Positions 25,240 to 33,749 of a stretch of DNA of 60,977 nucleotides are shown here, piece after piece. Positions within the stretch are counted from its first letter, which is position 1. Each line of letters starts with the position of its first letter. This stretch comes from Flavobacteriaceae bacterium UBA6268 (GTDB lineage Bacteria; Bacteroidota; Bacteroidia; Flavobacteriales; Flavobacteriaceae): NCBI GenBank assembly GCA_002440705.1, contig DJVA01000027.1, positions 1 to 60,977 on the forward strand, read 5' to 3'. The notes beneath the pieces were generated by a model, which did not search any database, had not been told where the DNA came from, and saw only the letters and a list, made by a program, of their open reading frames with translations. Position numbers and translations under genes: made by a program.

Positions 25240-26067
25240 TTATTCGCTTAAAAAAGCGGAGAGCATCCCGGGAAGTACATCCAATTCATCCGCTTCCCTT
25301 TCGTCTTCAATGGGCAGCGAAGGGTTCAGCCTTGAATGGTAAAAATGCAGTTTCCATTGTTCATTTTGATACTCTAACGATGAAAGGTTCTCCACCCAAT
25401 CACCACTGTTCAAATACAAAGTAGTGCCCTTCAGTGTAGTGACCATTTCAATATTTGGCTGATGGATGTGCCCACAAACCACATAATCAAACCCATTTTC
25501 GATAGCGAGGTCAGTAGCGGTCTTTTCAAAATCCGAAATGAATTTCACGGCACCTTTAACACTGTTTTTGATTTTTTTGGAAAGGGAATACTTCTCTCTT
25601 CCCATCTTTACCAAAACCGCATTGATGAGGCGATTCAGCAATATCAACAAATCGTATCCCCAGCCGCCCAATTTAGCAATCCATTTGGTATGCTGAATGG
25701 AAGCGTCAAAAACATCCCCGTGAAAAAACCAAGCTTTTTTGCCGTCCAAGTTGAGTACCAGTTTATCCAAAATGTAAATGTTCCCCATTTTGGTGTCGCT
25801 AAAACGCCGCAGTTTCTCATCGTGGTTGCCTGTAATGTAGTACACCTTTGTGCCCTTGGCGGCCAGCGCCAAAATTTTCTTGATGACCAGCAAATGGGAT
25901 TTGGGAAAATACCGTTTCCGAAATTGCCAAATGTCGAAAATATCCCCATTGAGGATTAATTTCTTCGGTTTGATGGAATTGAGATAATGAAGCAATTCCT
26001 TGGCGTGGCAGCCGTATGTGCCCAAGTGGACATCGGATAGGACAACAATGTCTATTTTACGCTTCAA
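25240..26067 (-). CDS. UDP-2,3-diacylglucosamine diphosphatase-like metallophosphoesterase
   Basis: 275 residues with the calcineurin-like metal motifs in order: SDVHLGTYGCHAKEL, NGDIFDIWQF, TGNHDEKLR, HGDVFD and VCGHIHQPN. The spacing and the GTYGCHA signature match the Bacteroidota enzymes assigned to LpxH-type lipid A synthesis, hydrolysing UDP-2,3-diacylglucosamine to lipid X. The TTG at 26067 gives the familiar MKRKIDIVVLSDVHLG start. An ATG at 26109 would add 14 residues with no family counterpart. Confidence 0.85.
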   Translation of the reverse strand: MKRKIDIVVLSDVHLGTYGCHAKELLHYLNSIKPKKLILNGDIFDIWQFRKRYFPKSHLLVIKKILALAAKGTKVYYITGNHDEKLRRFSDTKMGNIYILDKLVLNLDGKKAWFFHGDVFDASIQHTKWIAKLGGWGYDLLILLNRLINAVLVKMGREKYSLSKKIKNSVKGAVKFISDFEKTATDLAIENGFDYVVCGHIHQPNIEMVTTLKGTTLYLNSGDWVENLSSLEYQNEQWKLHFYHSRLNPSLPIEDEREADELDVLPGMLSAFLSE

Positions 26068-26213
26068 GTAGGTTTTTATGCAAAGAACCGAAATTGTACC
26101 GCTACGCATATTACCAAATGGTTACCAATTGATAATAAAAAGTTTATGCGGCCAAGGCTTTTGTTTGTGAATGATTATGAAGCGCCCTGCTTTTATTTTC
26201 CGCAGTAAAGATT

Positions 26214-26221
26214 TACATTTG
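26214..26221 (+). promoter_or_regulatory. -7 promoter element TACATTTG of aroC
   Basis: A perfect TAnnTTTG, 13 bases before the aroC ATG, in the 125-bp gap between divergent genes. Confidence 0.5.
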
Positions 26222-26234
26222 TTGAAAACACTCC

Positions 26235-27299
26235 ATGGCAGGAAATTCCTTCGGTACCGTTTTTAAATTGACCACCTTCGGGGAATCCCACGGGGAGGCC
26301 ATTGGAGGGATTATTGATGGATGTCCCGCAGGGGTTTCCATTGACTTTGATGCCATTGAGGCCGAAATGCAGCGCAGGAAACCGGGGCAATCGGCTATTG
26401 TCACCCAGCGCAAGGAATCGGACAGCGTGAAATTCCTCTCCGGAATCTTTGAAGGAAAAACGACCGGAACCCCCATCGGTTTTGTTATTGACAATACCAA
26501 CCAAAAATCGGGGGATTACAGCCACATAAAAGACACCTATCGCCCATCTCATGCCGATTATACGTACGATCAAAAATACGGCCACCGTGATTATCGCGGA
26601 GGCGGACGTTCTTCTGCACGCGAAACGGCCTGTCGTGTTGTGGCAGGGGCCATTGCAAAGCAACTGTTGAAAGGGGTAGCCATTACCGCCTACGTTTCCA
26701 GCGTTGGGGAATTGACTTTGGATAAGCCTTATTCAGCATTGGATTTCAATAAGATTGAAACCAATCCAGTTCGCTGTGCCGATCCCGAATTGGCCACTCA
26801 AATGGAGGCGTACATCAAGGACATCCGAAAACAAGGAGATACGGTAGGCGGGACTATTACGTGTGTCCTACAAAATGTACCGAAAGGGTTGGGGGAGCCC
26901 GTGTTTGACAAATTGCATGCAGACTTGGGAAAAGCAATGCTCTCCATCAATGCAGTAAAGGGCTTTGAATATGGAAGTGGTTTTGCCGGAACCCAGTTGA
27001 AGGGCAGTGAACACAACGACCGTTTCAACCCCGATGGCAGTACTCAAACTAACTACAGTGGTGGCGTTCAAGGAGGCATCAGCAATGGCGCTGATATTTA
27101 TTTTAAGGTTGCTTTCAAACCGGTGGCTACCTTGATGCAGACCCAGGAAACCATTAACAATTTGGGCGAAGTTGTTGCGATGAAAGGGAAGGGGCGTCAC
27201 GATCCCTGTGTGGTCCCTCGGGCAGTACCGATTGTAGAGGCCATGGCTGCTTTGGTTTTGGCCGATTTTTATTTGCGCAGCCGACTATCAAAACTTTAA
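26235..27299 (+). CDS. aroC: Chorismate synthase
   Basis: 354 residues, the usual length. It makes chorismate from 5-enolpyruvylshikimate-3-phosphate with reduced FMN. The three signature regions are present: GESHGEAIGGIIDGCPAG near the N terminus, RPSHADYTYDQKYGHRDYRG with RSSARETACRVVAG, and the C-terminal GRHDPCVVPRAVPIVEAM. The symporter gene follows after 7 bp, so the two may be cotranscribed. Confidence 0.97.
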   Translation: MAGNSFGTVFKLTTFGESHGEAIGGIIDGCPAGVSIDFDAIEAEMQRRKPGQSAIVTQRKESDSVKFLSGIFEGKTTGTPIGFVIDNTNQKSGDYSHIKDTYRPSHADYTYDQKYGHRDYRGGGRSSARETACRVVAGAIAKQLLKGVAITAYVSSVGELTLDKPYSALDFNKIETNPVRCADPELATQMEAYIKDIRKQGDTVGGTITCVLQNVPKGLGEPVFDKLHADLGKAMLSINAVKGFEYGSGFAGTQLKGSEHNDRFNPDGSTQTNYSGGVQGGISNGADIYFKVAFKPVATLMQTQETINNLGEVVAMKGKGRHDPCVVPRAVPIVEAMAALVLADFYLRSRLSKL

Positions 27300-27306
27300 T
27301 CAACAA

Positions 27307-28611
27307 ATGAAAAAACTAGCACTACACTGGCAAATACTTTTAGGCATGGTCCTAGGGGTTGCCTTTGCCTTTCTATTGAATAATTTTTCGTGGGGGGCCG
27401 ACTTCATCGGCAAATGGATAAAGCCATTCGGAACCATCTTCATCAACCTACTGAAATTAATTGCCGTGCCCTTAATTTTGGCTTCGCTTATTAAAGGAGT
27501 ATCCGATTTGAAGGATATTTCCAGCCTTTCCAAAATGGGCCTTCGAACCATATCCACATACATCATTACCACAGTAATCGCCGTTTCTATTGGTCTGCTT
27601 GTCGTGAACACCGTAAGACCGGGCGGCAATATTTCCGAAGATACTCGAAACGAATTGGTAGAAGCCTATGGAGGTGAGGCCCAGAAGCGGCAAGAACAAG
27701 CCCAACTGCAACAAGAAGCTGGACCTCTTCAGGCATTGGTTGATATAGTGCCAGATAACATCATTGGCGCTTCCTCTAACAACCGTAACATGCTGCAAGT
27801 GATCTTTTTTGCGGTCTTTTTTGGAATTGGATTGATTTTGATTCCTGAAAAAACAGCAAAACCCGTAAAGGACTTTTTTGATGGCTTTAATGAAGTCATC
27901 CTAAAAATGATTGACCTCATCATGCTCGCGGCACCCTATGGGGTATTTGCGTTATTGGCTGCTTTGGTTGTGGAAGCCCCTAGTACTGACCTCTTTGCGG
28001 CACTTGGCATGTACGCTTTGAGTGTGATCATAGGGCTCGTCCTAATGATAGGTGTCTATTTACTGTTGGTTTGGTTATTTACCAAAAAGACCCCTTCATT
28101 TTTTCTCAATGGAATGGCCCCTGCACAGTTATTGGCATTTTCTACCAGCTCTAGTGCGGCAACCCTGCCAGTTACCATGGAGCGGGTGGAAGAACACCTA
28201 GGGGTTAAAAAAGAAGTAACCAGTTTTGTATTGCCCATTGGGGCTACCATCAATATGGACGGCACCAGTTTGTACCAGGCCGTTGCAGCTGTGTTTATCG
28301 CGCAGGCATTTGGAATGGACCTCTCATTGGGAACCCAATTGGGAATTATTGTTACCGCTACCTTGGCTTCTATTGGTTCTGCAGCCGTTCCTGGTGCAGG
28401 AATGGTCATGTTGGTCATTGTACTGGCACAGGCCGGAATCCCTGAAGCCGGATTGGCACTGATTTTTGCTGTAGACCGTCCTTTGGATATGTGTAGGACC
28501 GTAGTAAATGTTACCGGTGATGCCACGGTTTCGATGATGGTGGCCAAATCGCAAGGAAAATTAGGAGAGCCCCACGTAAAGAATTGGGATGACAATTACC
28601 ACCATTCATAA
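27307..28611 (+). CDS. Dicarboxylate/amino acid:cation symporter (DAACS/GltP family)
   Basis: 434 residues with about eight helices and the two family re-entrant loops. The first is AFSTSSSAATLPVTME (serine-rich HP1 loop); NMDGTSLYQAVAA and the C-terminal DRPLDMCRTVVNVTGDA contain the substrate and Na+ ligands. It imports glutamate, aspartate or C4-dicarboxylates with Na+ or H+. The exact substrate is unresolved, although the MCRTVVNVTGD segment has the Arg typical of acidic-substrate members. Confidence 0.92.
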   Translation: MKKLALHWQILLGMVLGVAFAFLLNNFSWGADFIGKWIKPFGTIFINLLKLIAVPLILASLIKGVSDLKDISSLSKMGLRTISTYIITTVIAVSIGLLVVNTVRPGGNISEDTRNELVEAYGGEAQKRQEQAQLQQEAGPLQALVDIVPDNIIGASSNNRNMLQVIFFAVFFGIGLILIPEKTAKPVKDFFDGFNEVILKMIDLIMLAAPYGVFALLAALVVEAPSTDLFAALGMYALSVIIGLVLMIGVYLLLVWLFTKKTPSFFLNGMAPAQLLAFSTSSSAATLPVTMERVEEHLGVKKEVTSFVLPIGATINMDGTSLYQAVAAVFIAQAFGMDLSLGTQLGIIVTATLASIGSAAVPGAGMVMLVIVLAQAGIPEAGLALIFAVDRPLDMCRTVVNVTGDATVSMMVAKSQGKLGEPHVKNWDDNYHHS

Positions 28612-28614
28612 AAA

Positions 28615-28639
28615 AAAGAGCCAAAAGGCTCTTTTTGGA
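28615..28639. terminator. Bidirectional intrinsic terminator
   Basis: The stem AAAGAGCC-AAAA-GGCTCTTT is flanked by A and T runs on both sides, between the convergent symporter and DUF4476 genes. It works for both strands. Confidence 0.8.
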
Positions 28640-28657
28640 TTACAAACGACGCTTGTA

Positions 28658-29542
28658 TTAATGGCCGGAAATGTAGCGATTTAATTCTTCCGTAGACGAT
28701 TCCCATTCAAAAGCCTGTGAGACTTTAAAGTAATTGCCAGTATCATAGGTATACCCATAGGCAAATTTGGCAAACTCAAGTTTGGTTTCTTCCCATTCCA
28801 TCAGTTGCATTAGGTCCCGTACTTGATCTGCAAAAAGACAGTTAGCAGAAACGATTTGTTTCGCAAGGCTCAAACGGGTTTCGTCCCAGTCCTTGCTGGA
28901 AATGGTGCGTTTGGCCTCTTGAAAATCGGCTTCTTCCATAGGCCATGGACAGCCAATGGGCCCTCCGTATCCCTTGAGGATGTAATGATCTCCCGTAGCA
29001 ACAGTCGTGGTTGTTTCTTCGTAGATAACTTCATTGCCCATACCATTGTTAACATTTACATTGACGCTTACGCCCATTCCTCCCATATTCACGTCCATGT
29101 TCATAGAGTCGTTATTTTCCTGAACAACAGTTCGGGTGGTAACCGTTTCAGTGTATACCGGTTCCGTAATGAGGGTTACTGCCCGTTGATTGGGTGTTTC
29201 TGTATAGGTAGTAGGAATGGGAACTGAAGAAAAACCACGAAGTTTATAGACTCCTTTCTTTTCAACAATTTGATAGGTTACTTCCGTGTTTTCCTCTGGA
29301 AAGTAGATGGTTTTTTCGAGCGTTGGTTTGGAAGCATCGTCAAAAACAATTTTTGCTTTGTAGGCAGGGGAGTTCAATCCCCCGATCCAAACATTGTTCT
29401 CTGGGTTTTCGTGTTGCTGAACATTGTTCAGGAACAAGGTGAACTTGGATCCGTCTTCAGAAAAAATCACCAGATTGTATGCTTGTGAAAATGATAAAAT
29501 AGCCCAAAAGCCAGCAAGAATGGTAAGTAGTCGTGTTTTCAT
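28658..29542 (-). CDS. DUF4476 domain-containing secreted protein
   Basis: 294 residues: signal peptide (MKTRLLTILAGFWAILSFSQA), a beta-rich N-terminal domain, a Thr/Met/Asn-rich low-complexity linker at about 130-175 (NMDVNMGGMGVSVNVNVNNG) and a C-terminal DUF4476 helical domain at about 200-294, with repeated DWDETRLSLAKQIV and EWEETKLEFAKFAY segments. No biochemical function is known for DUF4476. The ATG at 29542 is chosen because the signal peptide begins there; a TATCTTTG -7 element lies at 29567-29574. Confidence 0.85.
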   Translation of the reverse strand: MKTRLLTILAGFWAILSFSQAYNLVIFSEDGSKFTLFLNNVQQHENPENNVWIGGLNSPAYKAKIVFDDASKPTLEKTIYFPEENTEVTYQIVEKKGVYKLRGFSSVPIPTTYTETPNQRAVTLITEPVYTETVTTRTVVQENNDSMNMDVNMGGMGVSVNVNVNNGMGNEVIYEETTTTVATGDHYILKGYGGPIGCPWPMEEADFQEAKRTISSKDWDETRLSLAKQIVSANCLFADQVRDLMQLMEWEETKLEFAKFAYGYTYDTGNYFKVSQAFEWESSTEELNRYISGH

Positions 29543-29566
29543 GAAAAAAAAATTGGGTTGTTGGCG

Positions 29567-29574
29567 CAAAGATA
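29567..29574 (-). promoter_or_regulatory. -7 promoter element TATCTTTG of the DUF4476 gene
   Basis: A perfect TAnnTTTG on the minus strand, 24 bases upstream of the start at 29542. Confidence 0.5.
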
Positions 29575-29603
29575 TCAAACTTGGTGCCAAGTACCATTTT
29601 TTC

Positions 29604-30419
29604 TTATCCCTGTTTTTGGATTTCCACTTGATGTGGGTAGGGAATCTCGATTCCGGCAGCATCCAAGTCCTCCTTGATGGTAGCCATAAGAGCCCATTGG
29701 ATAGGCCAAAAATCCTCGTTTTTAACAGCACAACGCACGGTAAAGTCGATGGAACTGTCTCCTAAATTGATAAGTTCAACAACAGGAACAGGCTCTTCCA
29801 TAACCGATTCCTGCTTTTTGATAGCCCCTAGCAACACTTCTTTGGTGTGCTTGATGTCCGAATCATAGGCTACGCCTATGGTCAAAAAGATTTTCTGGAA
29901 TCCTTCCGCAGTAAAATTGGTAATGGTGCCGTTGGACAAAGCCCCATTGGGAAGAATCACCAAACGGTTTTGTGGTGTTAATAGTTTGGTGGTGAATATT
30001 TCAATTTGCTTTACGGAGCCAATTTCTCCCTGCGCTTGAATCACATCCCCAACACGAAAAGGACGGAATAACATAATTAGGACACCTCCAGCAAAATTGG
30101 AGAGCGATCCCTGTAACGCCAAACCTACTGCCAAGCCAGCGGCCCCCAGCACCGCTACAAAGGAAGTGGATTCAATGCCCAACTGACTCAAAACCGCAAT
30201 GAACAACATAATTTTGAGCGCCCAATTGCAAAGATTTACAAGGAACTTTTGTAGCGTGTCGTCAAAATCTCGCTTGGATAGTGCTTTTCGAAGGCCCTTC
30301 ATTAACAATTTGATGACCCAAAGTCCTACAATCAGTAAAACAATTGCTGTGAGAATCCTTGGTCCATAGTCCATTAAGGCCTCTTTTATCCAGTTCCATA
30401 TTTTTGTGGCGGTATCCAT
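29604..30419 (-). CDS. Small-conductance mechanosensitive channel (MscS family)
   Basis: 271 residues: three membrane helices, with the pore-lining TM3 GAAGLAVGLALQGSLSNFAGGVLIMLFRPFRVGD, then the MscS beta domain and the cytoplasmic alpha/beta domain. It opens under membrane tension to release osmolytes in hypo-osmotic shock. The ATG at 30419 is preferred to the one at 30440 because a perfect -7 element (30438-30445) overlaps the latter. Confidence 0.93.
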   Translation of the reverse strand: MDTATKIWNWIKEALMDYGPRILTAIVLLIVGLWVIKLLMKGLRKALSKRDFDDTLQKFLVNLCNWALKIMLFIAVLSQLGIESTSFVAVLGAAGLAVGLALQGSLSNFAGGVLIMLFRPFRVGDVIQAQGEIGSVKQIEIFTTKLLTPQNRLVILPNGALSNGTITNFTAEGFQKIFLTIGVAYDSDIKHTKEVLLGAIKKQESVMEEPVPVVELINLGDSSIDFTVRCAVKNEDFWPIQWALMATIKEDLDAAGIEIPYPHQVEIQKQG

Positions 30420-30437
30420 AAAAGTGTTTCGTTTTTT

Positions 30438-30445
30438 CAAATTTA
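30438..30445 (-). promoter_or_regulatory. -7 promoter element TAAATTTG of the MscS gene
   Basis: A perfect TAnnTTTG on the minus strand, 18 bases upstream of the ATG at 30419. Confidence 0.5.
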
Positions 30446-30499
30446 TAAATTATCATTGGTAGATGAAAGGAATTACGTAATCCTAACAATTTATAAACA

Positions 30500-30507
30500 T
30501 ATCTTTA
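30500..30507 (+). promoter_or_regulatory. -7 promoter element TATCTTTA of the lamin-tail protein gene
   Basis: TATCTTTA lies 39 bases upstream of the ATG at 30547. A second, perfect match, TAAATTTG, lies at 30520-30527 and is an alternative. Confidence 0.45.
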
Positions 30508-30546
30508 CGGGGCTCTCCATAAATTTGAACGCTTTTTTAATTGTCT

Positions 30547-31701
30547 ATGTACAGATTGCATTTTGGGGCACTTATGCTTCTTTCTATTACAGGCATGGCG
30601 CAAGTGGGGATCAATACTACCACACCCAGTTCGTCCGCTGTTTTGGACGTTGCCAGTTCCAACGACGGGGTTCATTTCGGGGGAATGATGATTCCTCGGG
30701 TGAGCCTTTCTGAACGGGACAGCATTCCCGCAACAGCCTCTGATGATGGTTTGATGGTATATCTTTCTGAGGGCACAACGCGCTGCATCCAAATTTGGGA
30801 CGCAGTCGATCTTGAATGGGAAGATGTTTTTTGCATGCCCGTCAATCAGGCACCTGTGGCCAATAATGTACAATTCACGGGTAATTTAGTTGAAAACGAA
30901 ACCCTTACCGCCAGTTTTGTATACTCCGATGCCGAAGGAGATCCAGCCGGAAGTCATACTTATACTTGGTACCGGGCAGATGATTCAGCAGGGACCAATC
31001 AAACATTAGTTCAAACAGGAACTTCGAATACTTTTCTTTTGACATCCTCCGAAATCGGTTATTATATGGCCTTGGAAGTGACCCCAGTGGCCACTTCTGG
31101 AACTTCTCCCGGCCTTGCCGTGCTGTCCGCTTTCGACGGCCCGGTGAATGCACCGTCGACGGGAGGCGTTTTCATCAGTGAAATTGCCGATCCCGATAAC
31201 GATACAACGGCGCGCTTTGTGGAAGTGTCCAACGGGTCTTCCAACGCCATCGACGTGAGCAATTGGCAGGTTTTGGTGTATTTTAACGGAAGCACGACAG
31301 CTGGTGGCACCTACACCTTTCCGTCCAGTACTTCGATAGCAGGAGGCACATCCTACGTTATTGCGAGCGATGGTACCGGTTTTCAAAATTCTTATGGGTT
31401 TGCTGCCGATGATGTGGCTTTTGGTTTCAACAGTAATGGCGATGATGTTTTTGAATTACGAGACGATACTACTACTTTGGTCGATATCTATGGGCAAGTG
31501 GGACTGGACTTAACAGGTACTTGTGGTGAATTTGAAGACGGTAGGGCGCTCCGAATCAGTACTGTAGCCCAAGGAAATGTTTCTTGGGACGAAAGCGAAT
31601 GGATCGTAAGAGCCGATTCTACCGTTGCAGGATGTACCGACCACGCCAACAGTCCGCAGAATGCCCCAGCCGACTTTTCTCCAGGAACCCACCCCAATTG
31701 A
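30547..31701 (+). CDS. Secreted lamin-tail-domain protein
   Basis: 384 residues: signal peptide ending near MAQ (about residue 18), then a short module QVGINTTTPSSSAVLDV...GGMMIPRVSL...DDGLMVYLSEG common at the N termini of Bacteroidota surface proteins. An Ig/cadherin-like region follows at about 97-200 and a lamin-tail (LTD) domain at about 205-350 (FISEIADPDND, RFVEVSNGSS, DVSNWQVLVYF). LTD domains in bacteria occur on secreted or surface proteins; the role is unknown. No C-terminal type IX sorting domain is visible. The next gene begins 1 bp after the stop. Confidence 0.78.
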   Translation: MYRLHFGALMLLSITGMAQVGINTTTPSSSAVLDVASSNDGVHFGGMMIPRVSLSERDSIPATASDDGLMVYLSEGTTRCIQIWDAVDLEWEDVFCMPVNQAPVANNVQFTGNLVENETLTASFVYSDAEGDPAGSHTYTWYRADDSAGTNQTLVQTGTSNTFLLTSSEIGYYMALEVTPVATSGTSPGLAVLSAFDGPVNAPSTGGVFISEIADPDNDTTARFVEVSNGSSNAIDVSNWQVLVYFNGSTTAGGTYTFPSSTSIAGGTSYVIASDGTGFQNSYGFAADDVAFGFNSNGDDVFELRDDTTTLVDIYGQVGLDLTGTCGEFEDGRALRISTVAQGNVSWDESEWIVRADSTVAGCTDHANSPQNAPADFSPGTHPN

Positions 31702-31702
31702 T

Positions 31703-32626
31703 ATGAGGAATTTACCCGTTTCCCTCTTACTTTTTTTTATTGTCCATCCCGCATGGTCGCAAGTAGGAATCAATACCACTTCGTTTAGTGATGCCGTGGT
31801 TTTGTTCATGGAGGCGCAAAAAATTCCGACAAGCAATTACGGGGGCTTTTTGATGCCTGTGGTTACAGAAGCCCAACAGGCTAGCATTCCGGTATCCACT
31901 ACAACCCAAGCAGATGACGGTTTAATGGTTTACGTTAGCGATCCCATTACAGGAAAGCAATGCTGGGAAATTTACGATGGGGTGCTTCATACCTGGCGGA
32001 GTGTTTACTGTACAAACCTTGAGTGTAGCTCCGAAATTTTGTTCGAAGAAGACTTTAGCACATATTTGGATGGAACCGGTGTTACCGGAGCCAGCAGTGC
32101 TAACGGCAATTATCCATCCGGAGTTTCCAAATGGAGCCTTACCAGTTTTCAAAGCTTTGGAAGCAGTACCCAGGCACTTCCGGGGATGTTGGTCGATGCC
32201 AATGATTATGCCCTAGTGATTGGCGGGGAACTGAATTTTCGCGACACCAATGGGGCTTTCTTGTTTCAAACACAGGCCATCGATATTTCTGGGTACGCAG
32301 ATGTATTGGTTAGTTTGGACATCCACGAGTCGGGTCCGTTGGAATACATCCCTGCAAGCCATGTCAACGATTTTGATTGTGGGGAAACGGTTTCGGACTA
32401 TGTGGACATTGAATATTCTACCGATGGCGGAATTACGTATACCGAAGTGGCTAATTATTTGGGAAATGGCACCACTAACCATACCTTGGCCAGTGACTTA
32501 TCTGGAACGATAAGCCTTTCATTTTCCGGTATTTCGGGAACTAGTTTTATTTTGAGGGTTCGGCTTCAGAATTGGGCTGATGACGAAATTTATTTCCTCG
32601 ACAATATTGTGGTACGCTGTAACTGA
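31703..32626 (+). CDS. Secreted protein sharing the N-terminal module of its neighbour
   Basis: 307 residues with a signal peptide (about 1-19, ending HPAWSQ). The same module as the upstream protein follows: QVGINTTSFSDAVV, GGFLMPVV, SIPVSTTTQADDGLMVYVSDP, then CWEIYDG and W..VYC. The rest (about 108-307) is a beta-sandwich-like domain with LFEEDFSTYLDGTG, DYVDIEYSTDGG and RVRLQNWADDEIYFLDNI, resembling a jelly-roll/MAM-like adhesive fold. It overlaps the end of the upstream reading frame region by operon spacing of only 1 bp. Function unknown. Confidence 0.75.
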   Translation: MRNLPVSLLLFFIVHPAWSQVGINTTSFSDAVVLFMEAQKIPTSNYGGFLMPVVTEAQQASIPVSTTTQADDGLMVYVSDPITGKQCWEIYDGVLHTWRSVYCTNLECSSEILFEEDFSTYLDGTGVTGASSANGNYPSGVSKWSLTSFQSFGSSTQALPGMLVDANDYALVIGGELNFRDTNGAFLFQTQAIDISGYADVLVSLDIHESGPLEYIPASHVNDFDCGETVSDYVDIEYSTDGGITYTEVANYLGNGTTNHTLASDLSGTISLSFSGISGTSFILRVRLQNWADDEIYFLDNIVVRCN

Positions 32627-32642
32627 CAATCCTTTACAAATA

Positions 32643-32673
32643 TTTTGGTAATAACTGGGAATTACTATCTTTA
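32643..32673 (+). promoter_or_regulatory. Promoter of the ATP-grasp/NFGase/QEGLA operon
   Basis: TTTG at 32643-32646 (-33) and TATCTTTA at 32666-32673 (-7), with a 19-bp spacer, match the Bacteroidota sigma-ABfr layout. The element ends 20 bases before the first ATG of the three-gene operon and separates it from the secreted protein upstream. Confidence 0.65.
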
Positions 32674-32693
32674 AAATTCCTAAACCAACCAGT

Positions 32694-33722
32694 ATGAATG
32701 TTTGTTTCATCATGTATCCATGGTCGGAGATGAATCCTGAAGACGATTCAACCTTGGCCATGATCCACGAATTTGTGAAACGGGGACATGGCATGGCCAT
32801 TACTACCCCGGCAAACCTTACCATTCGCGACAGCGTTGCTTTCGCCTTTTGCCGGTGTGTAAAAAGAAAAGACAAAATCCCAAACTCGCTCAAATCGTTT
32901 CACGCCAAAACAGAGTTTTACGATGAAATGCTTCCATTGGCTGGCTTTGATGTGATCATTCTTCGAAGCAATCCGCCATTGGATATGATTATGTTGAATT
33001 TCCTCGACAGTGTGAAGGACGATGTTTTCATTATGAACGACCTCGATGGTATTCGCCGTGCCAACAATAAATTGTACACCGCAGTTTTTGAAGACGAAAA
33101 CAACGAAATCATTCCACGAACGCACGTCACTAAGAATAAAGAGTACCTTAAGCGCATCATCAAGGAAGGCCCGGATCGCATGATATTGAAGCCATTGAAT
33201 GGTTATGGGGGTTCTGGGGTGATCCTTTTGGAAAAAAGTGCCATGAAGAGTATCAATTCACTACTCGATTTTTACATCGACAACAAGGACGGGACAACCA
33301 ATTATGTGATTCTTCAGGATTATATTGAAGGTGCTGAAAAAGGGGATGTGCGTATCCTCTTGCTCAACGGTCGACCCATTGGTGCCATGCGCAGGGTGCC
33401 GGGTGCCGAAGACCACCGTTCCAATGTAAGTGCCGGAGGCCATGTTGAAAAGCACGTACTGACCAAAGAGGAAAAAGAACTCTGCCGAAAAATTGGCCCC
33501 AAATTAGTCAAGGACGGATTGTATTTTGTGGGCATCGACGTCATCAATGGGATGCTGGTGGAAGTAAATGTGATGTCCCCGGGGGGCATTACATACATGA
33601 ATCGGGTATACAAAACGCGTGTTCAGGAAAAAATCATCGATTTTGTAGAAGATAAGGTCGAACAGAGGGTTGTGGCATTCGAAAGAAGAAAAAAGCTGCG
33701 CAAGCATGTTGACGAAGCGTAA
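32694..33722 (+). CDS. ATP-grasp ligase, glutathione synthetase-like
   Basis: 342 residues with the prokaryotic glutathione-synthetase (GshB) layout. The N-terminal Rossmann-like domain (FIMYPWSEMNPEDDSTLAMI and FDVIILRSNPPLDM) is followed by the ATP-grasp fold: DLDGIRRANNKLYT, the flexible ATP lid LKPLNGYGGSGVILLEK, and the Mg-ligand NVMSPGG. Such enzymes ligate an amino acid to an acyl-phosphate-activated carboxylate. The genome context (no GshA, bacillithiol as thiol) argues against true glutathione synthesis. As first gene of an operon with a hydrolase and a DUF1704 peptidase, it may add amino acids to a peptide or protein end; that is inference. Confidence 0.85.
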   Translation: MNVCFIMYPWSEMNPEDDSTLAMIHEFVKRGHGMAITTPANLTIRDSVAFAFCRCVKRKDKIPNSLKSFHAKTEFYDEMLPLAGFDVIILRSNPPLDMIMLNFLDSVKDDVFIMNDLDGIRRANNKLYTAVFEDENNEIIPRTHVTKNKEYLKRIIKEGPDRMILKPLNGYGGSGVILLEKSAMKSINSLLDFYIDNKDGTTNYVILQDYIEGAEKGDVRILLLNGRPIGAMRRVPGAEDHRSNVSAGGHVEKHVLTKEEKELCRKIGPKLVKDGLYFVGIDVINGMLVEVNVMSPGGITYMNRVYKTRVQEKIIDFVEDKVEQRVVAFERRKKLRKHVDEA

Positions 33723-33749
33723 TTCAATTTTTAATTCACCCCTTTTACC

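Noticed and set aside
32694..33722. True glutathione synthetase (gshB)
   Set aside because: No gshA partner in the window, bacillithiol synthesis gene bshA is present, and the operon partners point to peptide chemistry.
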